A stretch of 64,000 nucleotides of DNA from Talinum fruticosum (taxonomy: Eukaryota > Streptophyta > Magnoliopsida > Caryophyllales > Talinaceae). Both the position numbers and the translations under genes were made by a program. Each line of letters begins with the position of its first letter. The first letter of the stretch is position 1. Positions 12,158 to 23,827 of this stretch are shown piece after piece. Where the stretch lies: contig JAITYX010000064.1 of assembly GCA_021018815.1 (NCBI GenBank), forward strand, positions 930,001 to 994,000, given 5' to 3'. The notes under the pieces were generated by a model. The model saw only the letters and a list, made by a program, of their open reading frames with translations. It was not told the origin of the DNA and did no database searches.

Positions 12158-13827
12158 TTGCTTTACGTTGGAATGCTTGTACTAGAATAAATCATGTAAT
12201 TAAATTATTTTTTCTACTATCATATAGTAAATTGTAGAAAGATTACGGTACGTACGATGCCTAGAATCGCTACCAAAGCCAGTAAGAAAGTAGAGCGAGT
12301 AATGGCCCATGAGTCGAACAAATCGGCCCATTTATAATAGGGTTAATGCTAGGTCGGTTCGATAAATGATCGGGTTAAAGGGCCAGGAGGCTCGTCACGT
12401 TAAGGCCATGTTTAATAATCCAATATTTTATTAACTTATCTATCATTTGATATCATTTGATCGGTTTGACATGACCCAATTATTTGATCCTATTTTATTA
12501 ATGGGCCAGTAGTCTTAATCCTTGACCTGCCAACTTTGTTAATGGGCCGAACATTTACTTGATCTATTGTTTATGAAGGTCTTAAATGGGTCAGATTACC
12601 CTAAAAGTTGTATAAATATTGTAATTAAAATTTCTCTAAGTTCTCATATATATATTTTTTGTAGAGTGAACTAAAATTTTATAAACATAACAAATCAATT
12701 TAAGTGCGAAAAAATAAATAGAGATAAGACAATTAATTGTTTAAGATCTTGACCTACATCCAAATTCTGGTTGAATGACCGGCTAGGGATCATTTCCTTA
12801 GGATTAGTGTCTACTTGTCTTATTCAGTCTGAGTTCACACAACAAGAACTCCTCACTTAACTCTTTAGCCAACTACCCAAGTTAACTAACTTTTGTGGCT
12901 CTCTTATGTCTCACTAGATGTGGTACACTCATAAACGAGTTGACTAAAAAAGTTGACCCTCAAACCTTATATAAAGAAATGTAAATAAGAATGTTAAACA
13001 CAATATAAGAGTATGAGATTGTTCAGGTTAGCGCTGGCAAAAATCCGTCCGACCCGATAGTCCGAATTTGTCCGACCTGAAAAAACCGGGTCCAATCACA
13101 AATTTTTTGTCCGAATTTTAAATTTGGACAATCGGTCATGTCCGAATTAAAATTCGGGTCGGGTTCGGGTTGTCCGAATTTTATGACTTTTTCGGGTTCG
13201 GTCAAAATCGGACAATCGGACAATCGGGTTTGAACATTCGGTCATTCAGATTTAGGTATAATTTAGTCCAAAATCTACAAAATTTTCAATAAAATATTCG
13301 GGCATTCGGGTTCGGACATAAAAATTCAGGTTCGGGTTCGGTCATATACATAATTTCAGTTCAATTTTCAAAAGTTTATATCAAAAATTCGGACATTCGG
13401 ACATTCGGGTTCGGGTTTGGGTCTGGTCGGTGCGTCCGAATCCGCAATTCGAACAGGGTCCGGGTATGGTGTTTTTGTCCGAATATCCAAATTGTCCGAA
13501 TCTGAATTGACCCGAACCCGATTTTTGCCGGCGCTAGTTCACGTGTAATCTTACCTTGTGAATATAAGTTGATTTCGCTATAAAATTTGAGTCTAGATTT
13601 GTAGCACTTTCCTTCTTTAACCTCTTCTAACATCTCAATGATATAAAGATAAATAATCCCACCATAACACTATATTCCATCCTAACAAGCTTCCAATGTA
13701 GTCATTGTGATTTCTTTTTAAGCCTTACACCTTAAAAATTCGAGTCTAAATAAATTATCTTCTAAATTGACTTCTTTGATGAAATACTTGATGTGCTTGA
13801 AGGTGTCTTTACTATATAAATAACTAG
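12158..13827 (-). repeat. Dispersed repeat R2, copy A
   Basis: Roughly 1.15 kb of non-coding sequence, excluding a nested hAT element, is the reverse complement of 37484-38672. Shared landmarks include a block about rows of TTGGTAGCGATT, several GGGCCGA/GGGTCA words, GGTCATTTTCTTAG-like text and TTATTTATATAGTAAAGACACC at the inner end. The inner end is marked by CTAG preceded by a small hairpin around CCGTGCATTTGTACG, as in Helitron 3' ends. There is no coding capacity. Confidence 0.65.
13029..13536. mobile_element. hAT-type MITE with GTTCA(G/C)GT target duplication
   Basis: The ends are inverted: TAGCGCTGGCAAAAATC on the left, and TAGCGCCGGCAAAAATC when the right end is read in reverse. The flanks GTTCAGGT (13021-13028) and GTTCACGT (13537-13544) differ by one base. 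The interior is built of TTCGG/GTCCGAA words without a gene. It interrupts R2 copy A; R2 copy B lacks it. Confidence 0.85.
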
Positions 13828-14227
13828 TCCGTATCCGTGCATTTGTACGAGTAACTCATAACATGTTTTGTTTAATCCTTTCTTGTATCACATTTAATCT
13901 GTCAAAACAAATACCATCATATTCATTCCCTCCATTTTAACTTGCTTTTAAAATTTGAATTCTTCCACCCACAATTAATATTAGGTAATGAAGGAAAGAA
14001 ATAATTGTAGCTAAAATTAATTATTTCCTTAAAAAATAGTGAAACTCACAATTAAAAGGCAAGTAAAATTGTTAATAACTTTTACAAATTTTTTCTTTCT
14101 AATTATTGCTAAATCAATCCTACTCTTCCTCATATTGGAATTCTGATGTACTTTTACCGGGCATTACTTTACTATAATTGATTTTTTTAATTATTATTTG
14201 CACTACATTAAATCTCACCTAAATAAC
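13828..14227. other. Intergenic, no gene
   Basis: AT-rich sequence beyond the Helitron-like end, leading to a hAT element. It carries CACTACATT at 14202, which was checked as a possible CACTA terminus and not supported. Confidence 0.4.
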
Positions 14228-14562
14228 TAGGGGTGTGCAAAACCGAATAATCGCACTTTCGGTTAATAAATCTAATTTTTTCGATTCACCGAATTTGCGG
14301 ATCGACAAAATCTCGATTCGTAACCGAACCGAAAGATTCGGTTAACCGATTTTTCGGTTCGGTTTTACAGCTAATCGAATAATGGAAGGCTATCTTTTAA
14401 GGGGGAAGAATTGGAGCAGTTTGATAGCCATAAAGCAAAAGCAAAATAGAGTATGAGACAGATTGAGACTTCAAGAGCTTGAGCACTTCTACAGCAAGGG
14501 GGAAGGACTTGGCGGAACCCACTTCAATTTGAAACACTATGAAAACAGATCGAAGGGGGTAG

Positions 14563-14620
<58 letters not shown>

Positions 14621-15040
14621 TACAACAGCAACATGAGGAGAAGGGGAGGGAGGGAGAGAGAGGAGTAGAGCAACACACAAGGATAAATGGGGAGGGAGAG
14701 AGAGGGAGTATAGCAACACAAAGGAGTTCAGCAAAAGCATGAAGAAGAGCTGGGGAGGGAGGGAGAGAGAAAGAGAGAGAGAAGAGCGAAGCACAAAGCA
14801 AAGGCAGTAAAAGAAGGAGGTAGATAACTCGGGGTGCTTGGAGTTTTATACCACGATTTTTTAAAAAATAATCGGTTCGGTTAATCGCCGGTTAGCCGAA
14901 TTTTTTCAACTTGCGATCTGTAATCGAACCATGAACCGAAAAATCCGGTTCGGTTAATCGAACCAATTTTCTTGAAAAATTTATTCGGTTAACCGATTTT
15001 TGAATCGGTTTTTCGTTTTCGGTTTTTTCGCACACCCCTA
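14228..15040. mobile_element. hAT-type element with TAAATAAC target duplication
   Basis: The termini are TAGGGGTGTGCAAAA and, in reverse, TAGGGGTGTGCGAAAA. The identical 8-bp flanks TAAATAAC lie at 14220-14227 and 15041-15048. Subterminal regions are rich in CGGTT/AACCG words. The centre (14400-14820) is purine-rich with a (GA)n tract, and the long serine/leucine ORFs on the minus strand there are products of that repeat, not genes. Confidence 0.9.
14568..14617. repeat. (GA)n microsatellite inside hAT element
   Basis: About 50 bases of pure GA dinucleotides, with further GA-rich sequence on both sides up to about 14790. Confidence 0.9.
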
Positions 15041-15104
15041 TAAATAACCCTTCTTAAATTTCTTCCCTCCTTTTTGTTTTTTTTAAAATTCAAACAAAAT
15101 TAAT

Positions 15105-18100
15105 TATATTTTATGAAAGATCTTTGAAACATAATTATGTGCTTGATCCCCGATATCCCGACTAATTGTCAAAACTGTTGGCCCCAGTTTCCCTGCCCAA
15201 TGATCTTCCCCATAAATCGATGTTTTGGAATACCAACTTCTTCCATTTGGGGGTAATATTCACAGCCAAACTCGAATACACTCCTCCACTATGTATCCCT
15301 CAACAATGCTCGCTTCCGGTTGGTATCGATTTCCAACATGCCCTTTGAGAATTTTCATTAAACGTTCAAAAGGGTACATACATCGGTTGAAAACTAGGCC
15401 ACGGAATCGTACTTCTCTCACCAAATGGACAAGTAGGTGCACCATGATATCAAAAAAGAAGGTGGAAAGTACATCTCAAGTTGGCACTATGTAACGATCA
15501 CGCTGCATCGAAGATTGTCCAATTTCTCCAAATCAACGACTTTGCTGCATATGGCATTAAAGAAGAAGCAAAGTATTGTGATCGACTGTCCGACATGTTT
15601 AAGCATTACGACTCGGATAACAACCGGCAGTATTTGTTGCATCAAAGCATGACAATCGTGAGATTTAAGACCAATTAGTCTATAATCGGACATCGAAACG
15701 AGTCAACTAATGTTTGAAGAATATCCATGTGGCACTTTGAGTTTCTTCAAGGTCTCACACAAACGTTGTTTTTCCCTTCTATTCAATATGTAAGACGCCG
15801 GAGGCAAATATGTTCTCCTTCCCTTTGGTTATGGTACTAATTCCTCCCATATTCCCATTTCACACATATCGAGTCGTGCTTTCTCTCCATCTTTGGTCTT
15901 GCCCGATATGTTCGGAAGAGTGCCAATGAGACTTTCACGAGATGTTTTTCTCTATATGCATTACATCAAGACTATGTCTCACATACAACTCTTTCCAATA
16001 TGGAAGATTAAAAATATTAATCTCTTTTTCCACACACCATTTTCAGATTGACATCGAGTACGGCTTGTCGAACTTCACATCAAGATCCTTCATTTGCTCA
16101 TATATTTGATGTCCTGTTAATAGAGTTGGAGCAGAATTTATCTCGATTTTACCATTGAAAGTCTTATTCTTCTTACGATATTGATGGGAAAAGGGAAGAA
16201 ACTTCACGTGATCCGAGATAGGTCGTCTTTTTCCGTGCTTAAGTTGATAGGAGTAAGCAAGTACCCTCTACACAAATAGGGCAAGCCTTGTTGCCTTTGA
16301 TGGTGTATTCGGACAAGTTTCCGTACGTAGGGAAGTCATTTATTGTGGTGAAAATCATAGCTCGCAGTATAAATTGATCTTGACGATATGCATGGTAAAC
16401 CGAAACACCTTCATCCTACAAAAGTTTGAAATCTTCAACAAAAGGCGCCAAGTACACATCTACATCATTTCCTGCTGTGTAGGCCCGGAAATGAGCATTG
16501 ACAATATAATGTACTTGCGCTTCATACACAATGACGATGGTAGGTTGTAGATAACCAAAAGAATGGGTCAACTGTTGTGCTTGCTATTGAGATCACCGAG
16601 AGGGTTTATTATGTTTGTACAAAGACCCGGACGTAGATTTCGTGCTTTCCTAACAAATTTCGGGAATAATCAATCGATCTTCTTCCATTGAGGAGAATCG
16701 GTAGGGTGATGTAGCTTGTCATCACAAACTCTTCCATCGGCATGCCACGTCAAGTTCTTGGCATTAGTTGCACTTGAAAACAAGCACTTAAACCTTGGTC
16801 TTATCAACAAGTACCATAACACCTTTGCAGGAGGTCCCTCAACACTCTCTCCATCGATGTTTTTATTTGTATAGAGGTACACCACATTTAGAACATTCGT
16901 GTCTATGTGCATATTATTTTCTATACAATATACAATCATTGAGGTAAACATGTATCTTCTTATACCCTATGCCCATAGGACACAACATCCTCTTCGCCTC
17001 ATATGTACGTACTGGGAAGGACGTTATCTTTTGGAAGTATATCTTTGACCACACTCAGCAAGTCCGTGAAACTTTTGTCACTCTAGCCATTAGCCATTTT
17101 CATGTTCATCAATCTCAACACAGCTGATAAACGGGTATATTTATCACGTCCTGGGTAAAGAGGTTTCTCCGAATCTACTAACAATTACTCAAATACGTGT
17201 GGTTAATCGACTAAATCATGTTCTACTCCACGAACTACATCTTTAGGTCGATCTTCTAATTCCATACTACTGCTTGCTTCATTTTCATCATACCCTTCAT
17301 CTTGCTCTCATACGCCATTATTCACAAACTCCTCTTCCCCATGCCATACCCACACCTTATAAGTTGTCTCAAATAGCGGTGGCAAAAATTTGGGTTCGGG
17401 TCTTATCGGGTTCGGTCAATTTGGACATTCGTACACATCACTTTTACTCGAACCCTGTCCGAATTTCAATTCGGACGCACTTTCCTAACTCGGATGTCCA
17501 ATGATCGAACCCGATTTTCCATTTGACCGAATTTGTTATTTGAGTAATTTAGCAGATTTTAAGTGTGTGAAATACAAAGTAAGTGCGTTTCATACTTTTG
17601 TGCCACAAACTAGTTGATAGAGAAGCTCTATCGCACAAATACACAACCAAACACAATTATTGCAATAGAAAAAATATTGTAGACAAAAAACCAACAACCA
17701 CAAGGTGATTTACAACACTACAAATAGCAAAATCGAAAAAAATTACAAATTCATAAAGCTTTAAAATTACGAGATCTAAACTCGAATGATGCCTCTTGCC
17801 TGAATTGCCTCCATGAGTCCACCGTTGAGGATGGGTTTCTCGGTTCTCACCGCCTGAATTGCCTCCACAAGTCCACCATTGTCACCTTTCTTGGTTCGCA
17901 TTGCCATGAATTTGGATGAATATTACAACGAATCCACCATTAGAGAAGAGAGCGAGAGAGAGAGAAACACAAGCACGCCATTGAGGAGAGAGGAAGAGAA
18001 GCGGAGGAAGAGAAAGAGTGAAAGGAGAGTACGTGAAGGAGACCATATGCGCTCCATCGAGGAAAGAGAAAGGGAAGGGAGGAAGAGAGAGAGAAAGCAG

Positions 18101-18632
18101 GGAGAGTAAATGAAAGAAGTTAGGGTTTTTGCTTTTATACTTCCAAAACCCTATCATCTATTTCTAACCATTCGGCCCGAAGCCCAAACCCCTCATGACT
18201 TCAATTTTATCAAATCGGCCCGAAGCCTAGAACCGAGAAAGCAAGGAGGGTAAACGAAAATTTGGGTTCGGACAACCCGAATTTCGACAGTAAACCCGAA
18301 CCCGAACTCGATTTCACATTCGGACACGTCCGAATGTCCGAATTTTAAATTTGGACAAAAATTGGTGACCAAACCCGGTTTTATTCGGGTCGAACAAATT
18401 CGGATATTAGGGTCGGACACATTTTTGCCAGCGCTTGTCTCAAACCCATGCCAATATAAGTCATCTTTTATAACCTTAGGGGAAATCTTGAAGAGTTGAA
18501 ACACCTTAAACACGGATGGAATGTAGACTATTCTTCGAATTTGGTGGCATGTTCGACATTAATCTCTAGAAAGTTGTTAACACCATCAAGATATTCTATA
18601 CTCCTATTGTTATAAACCCACGCCCGATCCAT
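15105..18632 (-). pseudogene. CACTA (En/Spm) transposase, decayed and interrupted
   Basis: Minus-strand remains of a TNP2-type transposase, in the expected domain order. The start at 18632 reads MDRAWVYNNRSIEYLDGV, the transposase-associated N-terminal domain, with an in-frame stop soon after. It continues to KDDLYWHGFE and, across a hAT insertion (17374-18444 with its duplication), TTYKVWVWHGEEE. The Transposase_21 region follows at about 16951-16680 (GPPAKVLWYL, then TWHADGR and HPTDSPQWK). DUF4218 is at about 15690-15260 (GLKSHDCHALMQQILP, FFFNAICSK, then MYPFERLMKILKGHVGNRY and EGYIVEECI). The tail near 15150 has GNWGQ. Frameshifts and stops are frequent, so no protein is expected. Confidence 0.85.
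17374..18436. mobile_element. hAT-type element with GTCTCAAA target duplication
   Basis: The left end is TAGCGGTGGCAAAAATT; the right end in reverse is AAGCGCTGGCAAAAATG. These relate it to the 13029-13536 element. The flanks GTCTCAAA (17366-17373 and 18437-18444) are identical. The interior has a 1 kb span with a GA-rich segment at 17940-18110 whose ORFs are compositional. It splits the CACTA transposase between the codons for GFE and the following T. Confidence 0.92.
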
Positions 18633-19387
18633 ACCTTACCCATAAATACGAGAAGCAATTCATCACATATAGTTCGAGAAATACGTACTTTCGCACGAAT
18701 AATATGACATGAGCCTAAGATCCTTCTACGAGGATAGATGGTCCTAAACTCATTCATGAATAATATGACTCTAGATCGTGTAGCAAAATCTTATCATACA
18801 TTTAACAAAATTCTAGCAGCATTTCCTCTTAGTCCTTCACGTACAACATATGAAAACAAAATGGCTAATATGTATATCCTTAATTATATGGTAACATAAG
18901 TAAAGATACACATATCAAACCCATCGTCATTATAATTGCACTGAAGAACGAGAGAGGAAATGAGCACCGTGATATCTTGTTAAATTTATGATAAGATTAT
19001 AATAGCCACACAACCTATTATCATATTATTCTCAAACTATCTAACACGAGACAATTCAAAAACCTATATATACCAAGTTAATATCGTAAGCGTTATACAC
19101 ACATTTATGCATGTACCACGACCTAGGATAACTTGTTAAGTATAAATTTTTGAACGGGTTCTCTAAACTTGTGAAATGCATATGATAATTTTATGAAAAG
19201 CATAGATTAGTAAGCAAAATAAGCACAATTATACACAATTAAGCATGCCAATTTATATGAAAAATAAAAAAAATGATGTTACTTAGTATATATTCCTTAC
19301 TCGGACCATTGTTGTAACTTGTTATTTTTTTGTAGGGGTTAAATTTCTCTTTTTTAAAATATAAAAAAGTATGCGTATATAATATAT
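18633..19387. other. Probable 5' region of the CACTA element
   Basis: AT-rich sequence upstream of the transposase start. There are no recognisable ORFs. Confidence 0.4.
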
Positions 19388-19983
19388 GGTTTTTTTCCTT
19401 CCAATTTTGATGTATTATACATTTATCATAAACTAGACATGATTGTTTTTAAGTTTACATAATTCATAAGACAATAATGAAATATGAATGAAATATTGAG
19501 GTCACCCCTTTAATTTCCTTTAACCCAAGATATAACGAAATCGGAATTCCCTTGTTGTGATTAACAATGGGGTCGGTTTACAAGACAAAACATGGAGAGT
19601 GTACATGCAACATAAATCGATCCACAAAGACGGGTAGAAGGATCGAGGAATCAAATGGAAACAAAAGTTCATAAACAATAGTCATTGTTTATCACCTTTT
19701 GTTTCCATTTGACTCATCGACCCTTTTACCCTTATTTGTGAATCGACCTATGTTGCATGTACACTTCATGTTTTGTCTTGTAAAACCGACCTCATTGTTA
19801 ATCGAACAAGGAATTTCGATTGCTGTTATGCTTTAGTCGTTAAAGCAAAGTAAATGGATGGTCTCAACATTTCGTTCATATTTTATTATCGTCTTATGAA
19901 TTACGTAAACATCAAAACAAATCATGGCCTCTAGTTTACGATCATGTATCATACAATAAACTTGCAACCAAAAAGGAAACCGA
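19388..19983. repeat. Large near-perfect palindrome (about 296-bp arms)
   Basis: The left arm 19388-19680 and right arm 19682-19983 are inverted copies with almost no spacer; the turn lies at about 19681 within ATAAACAATAGTCATTGTTTAT. Matching landmarks include CATGCAACATA (left) against TATGTTGCATG (right), and AATTCATAAGAC against GTCTTATGAATT. Mismatches are scattered, with a few small indels. There is no ORF. Transcribed in either direction it would fold into one long hairpin. Confidence 0.9.
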
Positions 19984-21195
19984 AGATTTAGATAATTGGA
20001 TAAATTATTTCACCCCAACATCAACTCATGAAATTAATAAATAAATTTGATAGCAAATTTATCTTTATATCCAAATACCTTATCAATTTTTTACATTTTC
20101 ACATTTATATTTACTCCCTTTTGATCCTTAAACCCTAAATCACAAATTTTTCTATTTTCCTAAACCCTAAACCATAAATGTTTCTATTTCTCTAAACTCT
20201 AAACATATTTAGATGCCAATTTCGATAATTGAATATATAAATGAGTCCACCCCAACATCACCTCATCAAAATAAACAAATTTGGATACAAAATTATCTTT
20301 ATAAGAAGGTTTTGGGGATGACCCTATATCCAAATTATCTTTCTATTTCTCTAAAACCCTAAATAAATTTGGATGCACTCTTTCAATCTACCATCCTTAA
20401 CTATTATTCTATTTCGTTATAATTATCGCAAATCCTAAACTCCTAAATTCATTTCTCAAAATCTCAAACATTTCACGAATTTCTAACTTAATAAACTAAA
20501 CAAATGTTACCCACATTCTCAATGTTCAACATTTCAACAAAGATTCAACATTTCAACAATCTCAAACATTACCCACATTTTCAACATTCACATAATTACC
20601 TAAAATACATTCAACATTTAACTATAATACATTGTGTAAATAACTTAAAGCGAAAAATAAGACAAGATAGAGATTCATACCTAAGAACCGACGACGACGA
20701 AGGTGAGGAGAGGCTTGACAGCGAGAATTAGTTTGAGTAGATTTACACTTAAAAGAGACGACACAAAACTGTGAAGAAATGAAAAATTAAGAGAGAGGAA
20801 ACTACAACGGCGAGGATGTACGTGGGCTTACCCAATTAAAGTCGATCAGCGAGGAAGCTATGAATTCCAGATCTAAGGTATTAGTGGAGGAAAGAAAATG
20901 TACAACGCGATAAGACCGATAGTAGAGAGCAGATATAAGTGGGCGTGGAAACAACAGGTATGTTCTCGTCGTTTTTAGATTGTATCCGAAAGACAAATGA
21001 CGACAATTTTATGAGAGAACTATCGTTAAATATCTTTAGCAATACATATGAAGACGCTTCTATGAAAGAACTGTCATCATATGTGTTAAACAATGCTCGT
21101 TATTTAGAAAAATGACATCAGTCCATTTTTCATGATGGTTTGTCTTTTTAAGTATCGTTAAAGACCCGTTGTTAAAAGTGGTTCTTGTATTAGTG
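19984..21195. other. Non-coding, ends in a CACTA-like terminus
   Basis: It contains short diverged direct repeats: CCACCCCAACATCACCTCAT at about 20246 against a related block at about 20012, and repeated TTTCTATTTCTCTAAA/CCCTAAA words at 20140-20370. The right end GTTCTTGTATTAGTG (21181-21195), read in reverse, starts CACTAATACAAGAAC, close to the usual CACTACAAGAAA terminus. It is placed correctly for the minus-strand transposase. Confidence 0.5.
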
Positions 21196-21646
21196 TAATG
21201 ACGGCATCCATTTTATTCCTTTTATGTAGTTTTGGCTATATTATCAGGTTTCTTATCTCATACGTTTCACTTCTTAAAAATTAGATATTGAGATTATACA
21301 TTAATCAAACAACTAATTACATTCCAAACACATATTTTTTCTAGTTTTTTTACAATACATTTTTTTAAGATTCAAATAATTACACATCACTACAATAATA
21401 CAATTAGTTAGGGAAAATTGACTATAAAATCTAACATACTTAGAGTTTTACATTTAATCATCTCATGAATAACTCCATGATCTCAAATATTAAATTCATA
21501 TGTACTCCGAGATAACTAAATTAAAGGGAATAGATAAATTTAAGGGTTGTTTAATGATTGTTAAAGATTGTTTTGATTTTATTGATTGTAATTTTAATAT
21601 GATTGTGGAAAATTGTGGTGAAATCTATCATGAATATTATGTTTGT
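21196..21646. other. Intergenic, no feature seen
   Basis: AT-rich sequence between the CACTA-like terminus and the solo LTR. No ORF or motif recognised. Confidence 0.45.
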
Positions 21647-21651
21647 TTATG

Positions 21652-23057
21652 CGAAGGTTTGCTCTTGGAGAGATAAAGTCACCTGAGAGGGGGATGAATA
21701 GGATGATGGAAGATTTTAAATAAAATCAAACTCTTTTTGCACGTAAATGAGTAAAAGCATATTCCGAGTTTAGATTGGACTCGAAATATAGACAAACAAA
21801 AGTACGTGGAAACCCTCCTCGGGCGGAAAACCACGAGACAATGCTAATTCAAGCACCAAGTCAAATCCACTAATTAAATCCTCAATTTCAAATGACTCGA
21901 CTCTAACCAAAATTGCTCTCTTAGACAATTCCTTTACAAGTTTTTCTTAGACTCAAAAGTTCCCTTATCGGATCTAGTACTTCTTGACCGAGTTAACCCT
22001 TACAATCGGGGACAATCGAGCTAAGTTACCCTTTATAGCTCGGTCAAGGGACTAGCAATGAAAGTAATAAAAGAATGTAAGTGATTACAAGACTTTCTTT
22101 ACAACTCATAGAGTAAGAATTACGAGTTGGAGTTGTAAGTAAAAGATTGAGTAATAATGCTCCGAGTAAATGTTAAACAATATGTTCAAGCAGCAATCTA
22201 CAAGTCTTGCAAAGTGGCTTCTATTTATAAGCACCCGGGCAAAGTGACTGTTGAGTCCGGTTCTGGACTTGTGAACTCTACTAGTCGTTGTAACGGCTAT
22301 TCCGAGTCACTCGAAAAGATCCGTTGGGATGTGAACGTTGTGCAACGACTCTTGGCTCTAAAACATGGTCCAGTCATCTGGTGGTGATTGAGAGCTGAGG
22401 TGGAAACAACCGTTAGACTCAAAGTTGCAGTTTTCTAGTTTTGGAAACAAACAACCCCGACACGGTGTCCGAGCCATGTCTAGAAATAGTTGTTTTTGTA
22501 TGCTGATGTTTAATGGTTAGAAATTGATTGCTTTTGTACTTCAAAAGTAGATTAGGCTAGTTTAAACAACCTACAAAAGCAAATCAAATTGGTACTCAAA
22601 GTATAAAAATACTTTGGTTTAAGATTAAGCACGGATAATAATTAAATTAGAGTAATTAAGCACTTTAATTATTTTTGGCCTAAAAGAGTGAAATTTTCTG
22701 AGTGTAATATTCATTAGGTTCATATTCCATATTGATTCAATCCTTAAATGATCGAGTTAGAAAGAATAAAATATCATTATACATGAACTTGATACAACAA
22801 ATAACACTCCGTAAATAGATCGACTTAAAATATAGAATTAGTTATAATTTATTTTAACTTGACGCAAGAAGTGAGTGCTCATAATAAGTAAGATAGAGAA
22901 ATTATTTATTCATACAATAGTTTTGAGTGATGTTTGAGTGGGTAAGAAGCACGGTTATGAGAGATATGCATTGACGTGCTTTCCGAGTGGGTCATAATAG
23001 AATGAAAACTTAGATAGAAGTTTCTATAAGGCTCATACTAACAAATATGAGTCTTCA
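21652..23057 (-). mobile_element. Solo LTR of a Copia element, inverted, related to 23828-34526
   Basis: The sequence is the reverse complement of the neighbouring Copia LTR with many differences. It starts CGAAGGTTTGCTC (the LTR end GAGCAAACCTTCA in reverse, with the first T now C) and finishes GAGTCTTCA (the LTR start TGAAGACTC). The 5-bp flanks TTATG (21647-21651 and 23058-23062) are identical. The LTR TATA box is kept as TATTTATA at 22222-22229. It is slightly shorter (1406 bp) than the LTRs at 23828 and 32943. Confidence 0.88.
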
Positions 23058-23062
23058 TTATG

Positions 23063-23580
23063 TTTTTTTTATGCATGAATCAGTCATTTGTATATATTTT
23101 ATGTGCATAAATCAGTCACTGTTGCAGGGATGAAAGAGTTTTAAATTATCATCACAATTATATTAATTACCACCCTATAGTCCAATCTAAAAAAATTGTA
23201 CATTGACACCTATATTTGCTAAGATCAACAAGATTGATATATTTTTCTAAAGTAATGTGGTATACTTATGTATTATATGTACTTTATTTTTAACGTTATG
23301 TGTATATTTACTTACAATTGATTTATTGATTGCAATTATTTAATTTTTAATTGGTTTTGCACTAAATTATTTAATGATTGAAATTTTATTTATTTATTTA
23401 TATTTAAGGTCGGTCTAAATGTTGATTCTTGACTCAAAATATAAGATTTGCGATGTAGTTATAACATTTTTAACTCTTAACTTCTTAATCTTCAAGTAAT
23501 AATAAAATTTGTTTACAAAATCACGTAACCTAATATTTTCTTCCGAATGTAATAATTAAAAGAATTTGCAAAGAGGATGC
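23063..23580. other. Intergenic, AT-rich
   Basis: No gene or repeat recognised between the solo LTR and the next TIR element. Confidence 0.45.
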
Positions 23581-23827
23581 ACTTATAACGACTATCGCTA
23601 TATGACAGTCACCATAAGATGCATTAATCTGTACCGTACATGTGTATCACAATAATCACAACCGTTCATTTTTTTCTTCTAATTAAATTAAAAAAATTTT
23701 TAAAATTTAATTAAGTATTTTAAAAATTAAATTAAAATAATTAATTATTCTTATGTTTGGAAATTTGTGGGTTTCATTCATTTTTGAAGTTAATTTGATT
23801 GTTTGATTTGGGGATTTCGGTGTTGGA

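Noticed and set aside
14202..14215. CACTACATT as left terminus of the CACTA element
   Set aside because: Only the first five bases agree with the right terminus, and the 3-bp flanks do not match.
14397..14801. 134-residue minus-strand ORF rich in Ser and Leu
   Set aside because: It is the translation of a GA/CT repeat inside a hAT element; frames on the same strand give equally long ORFs.
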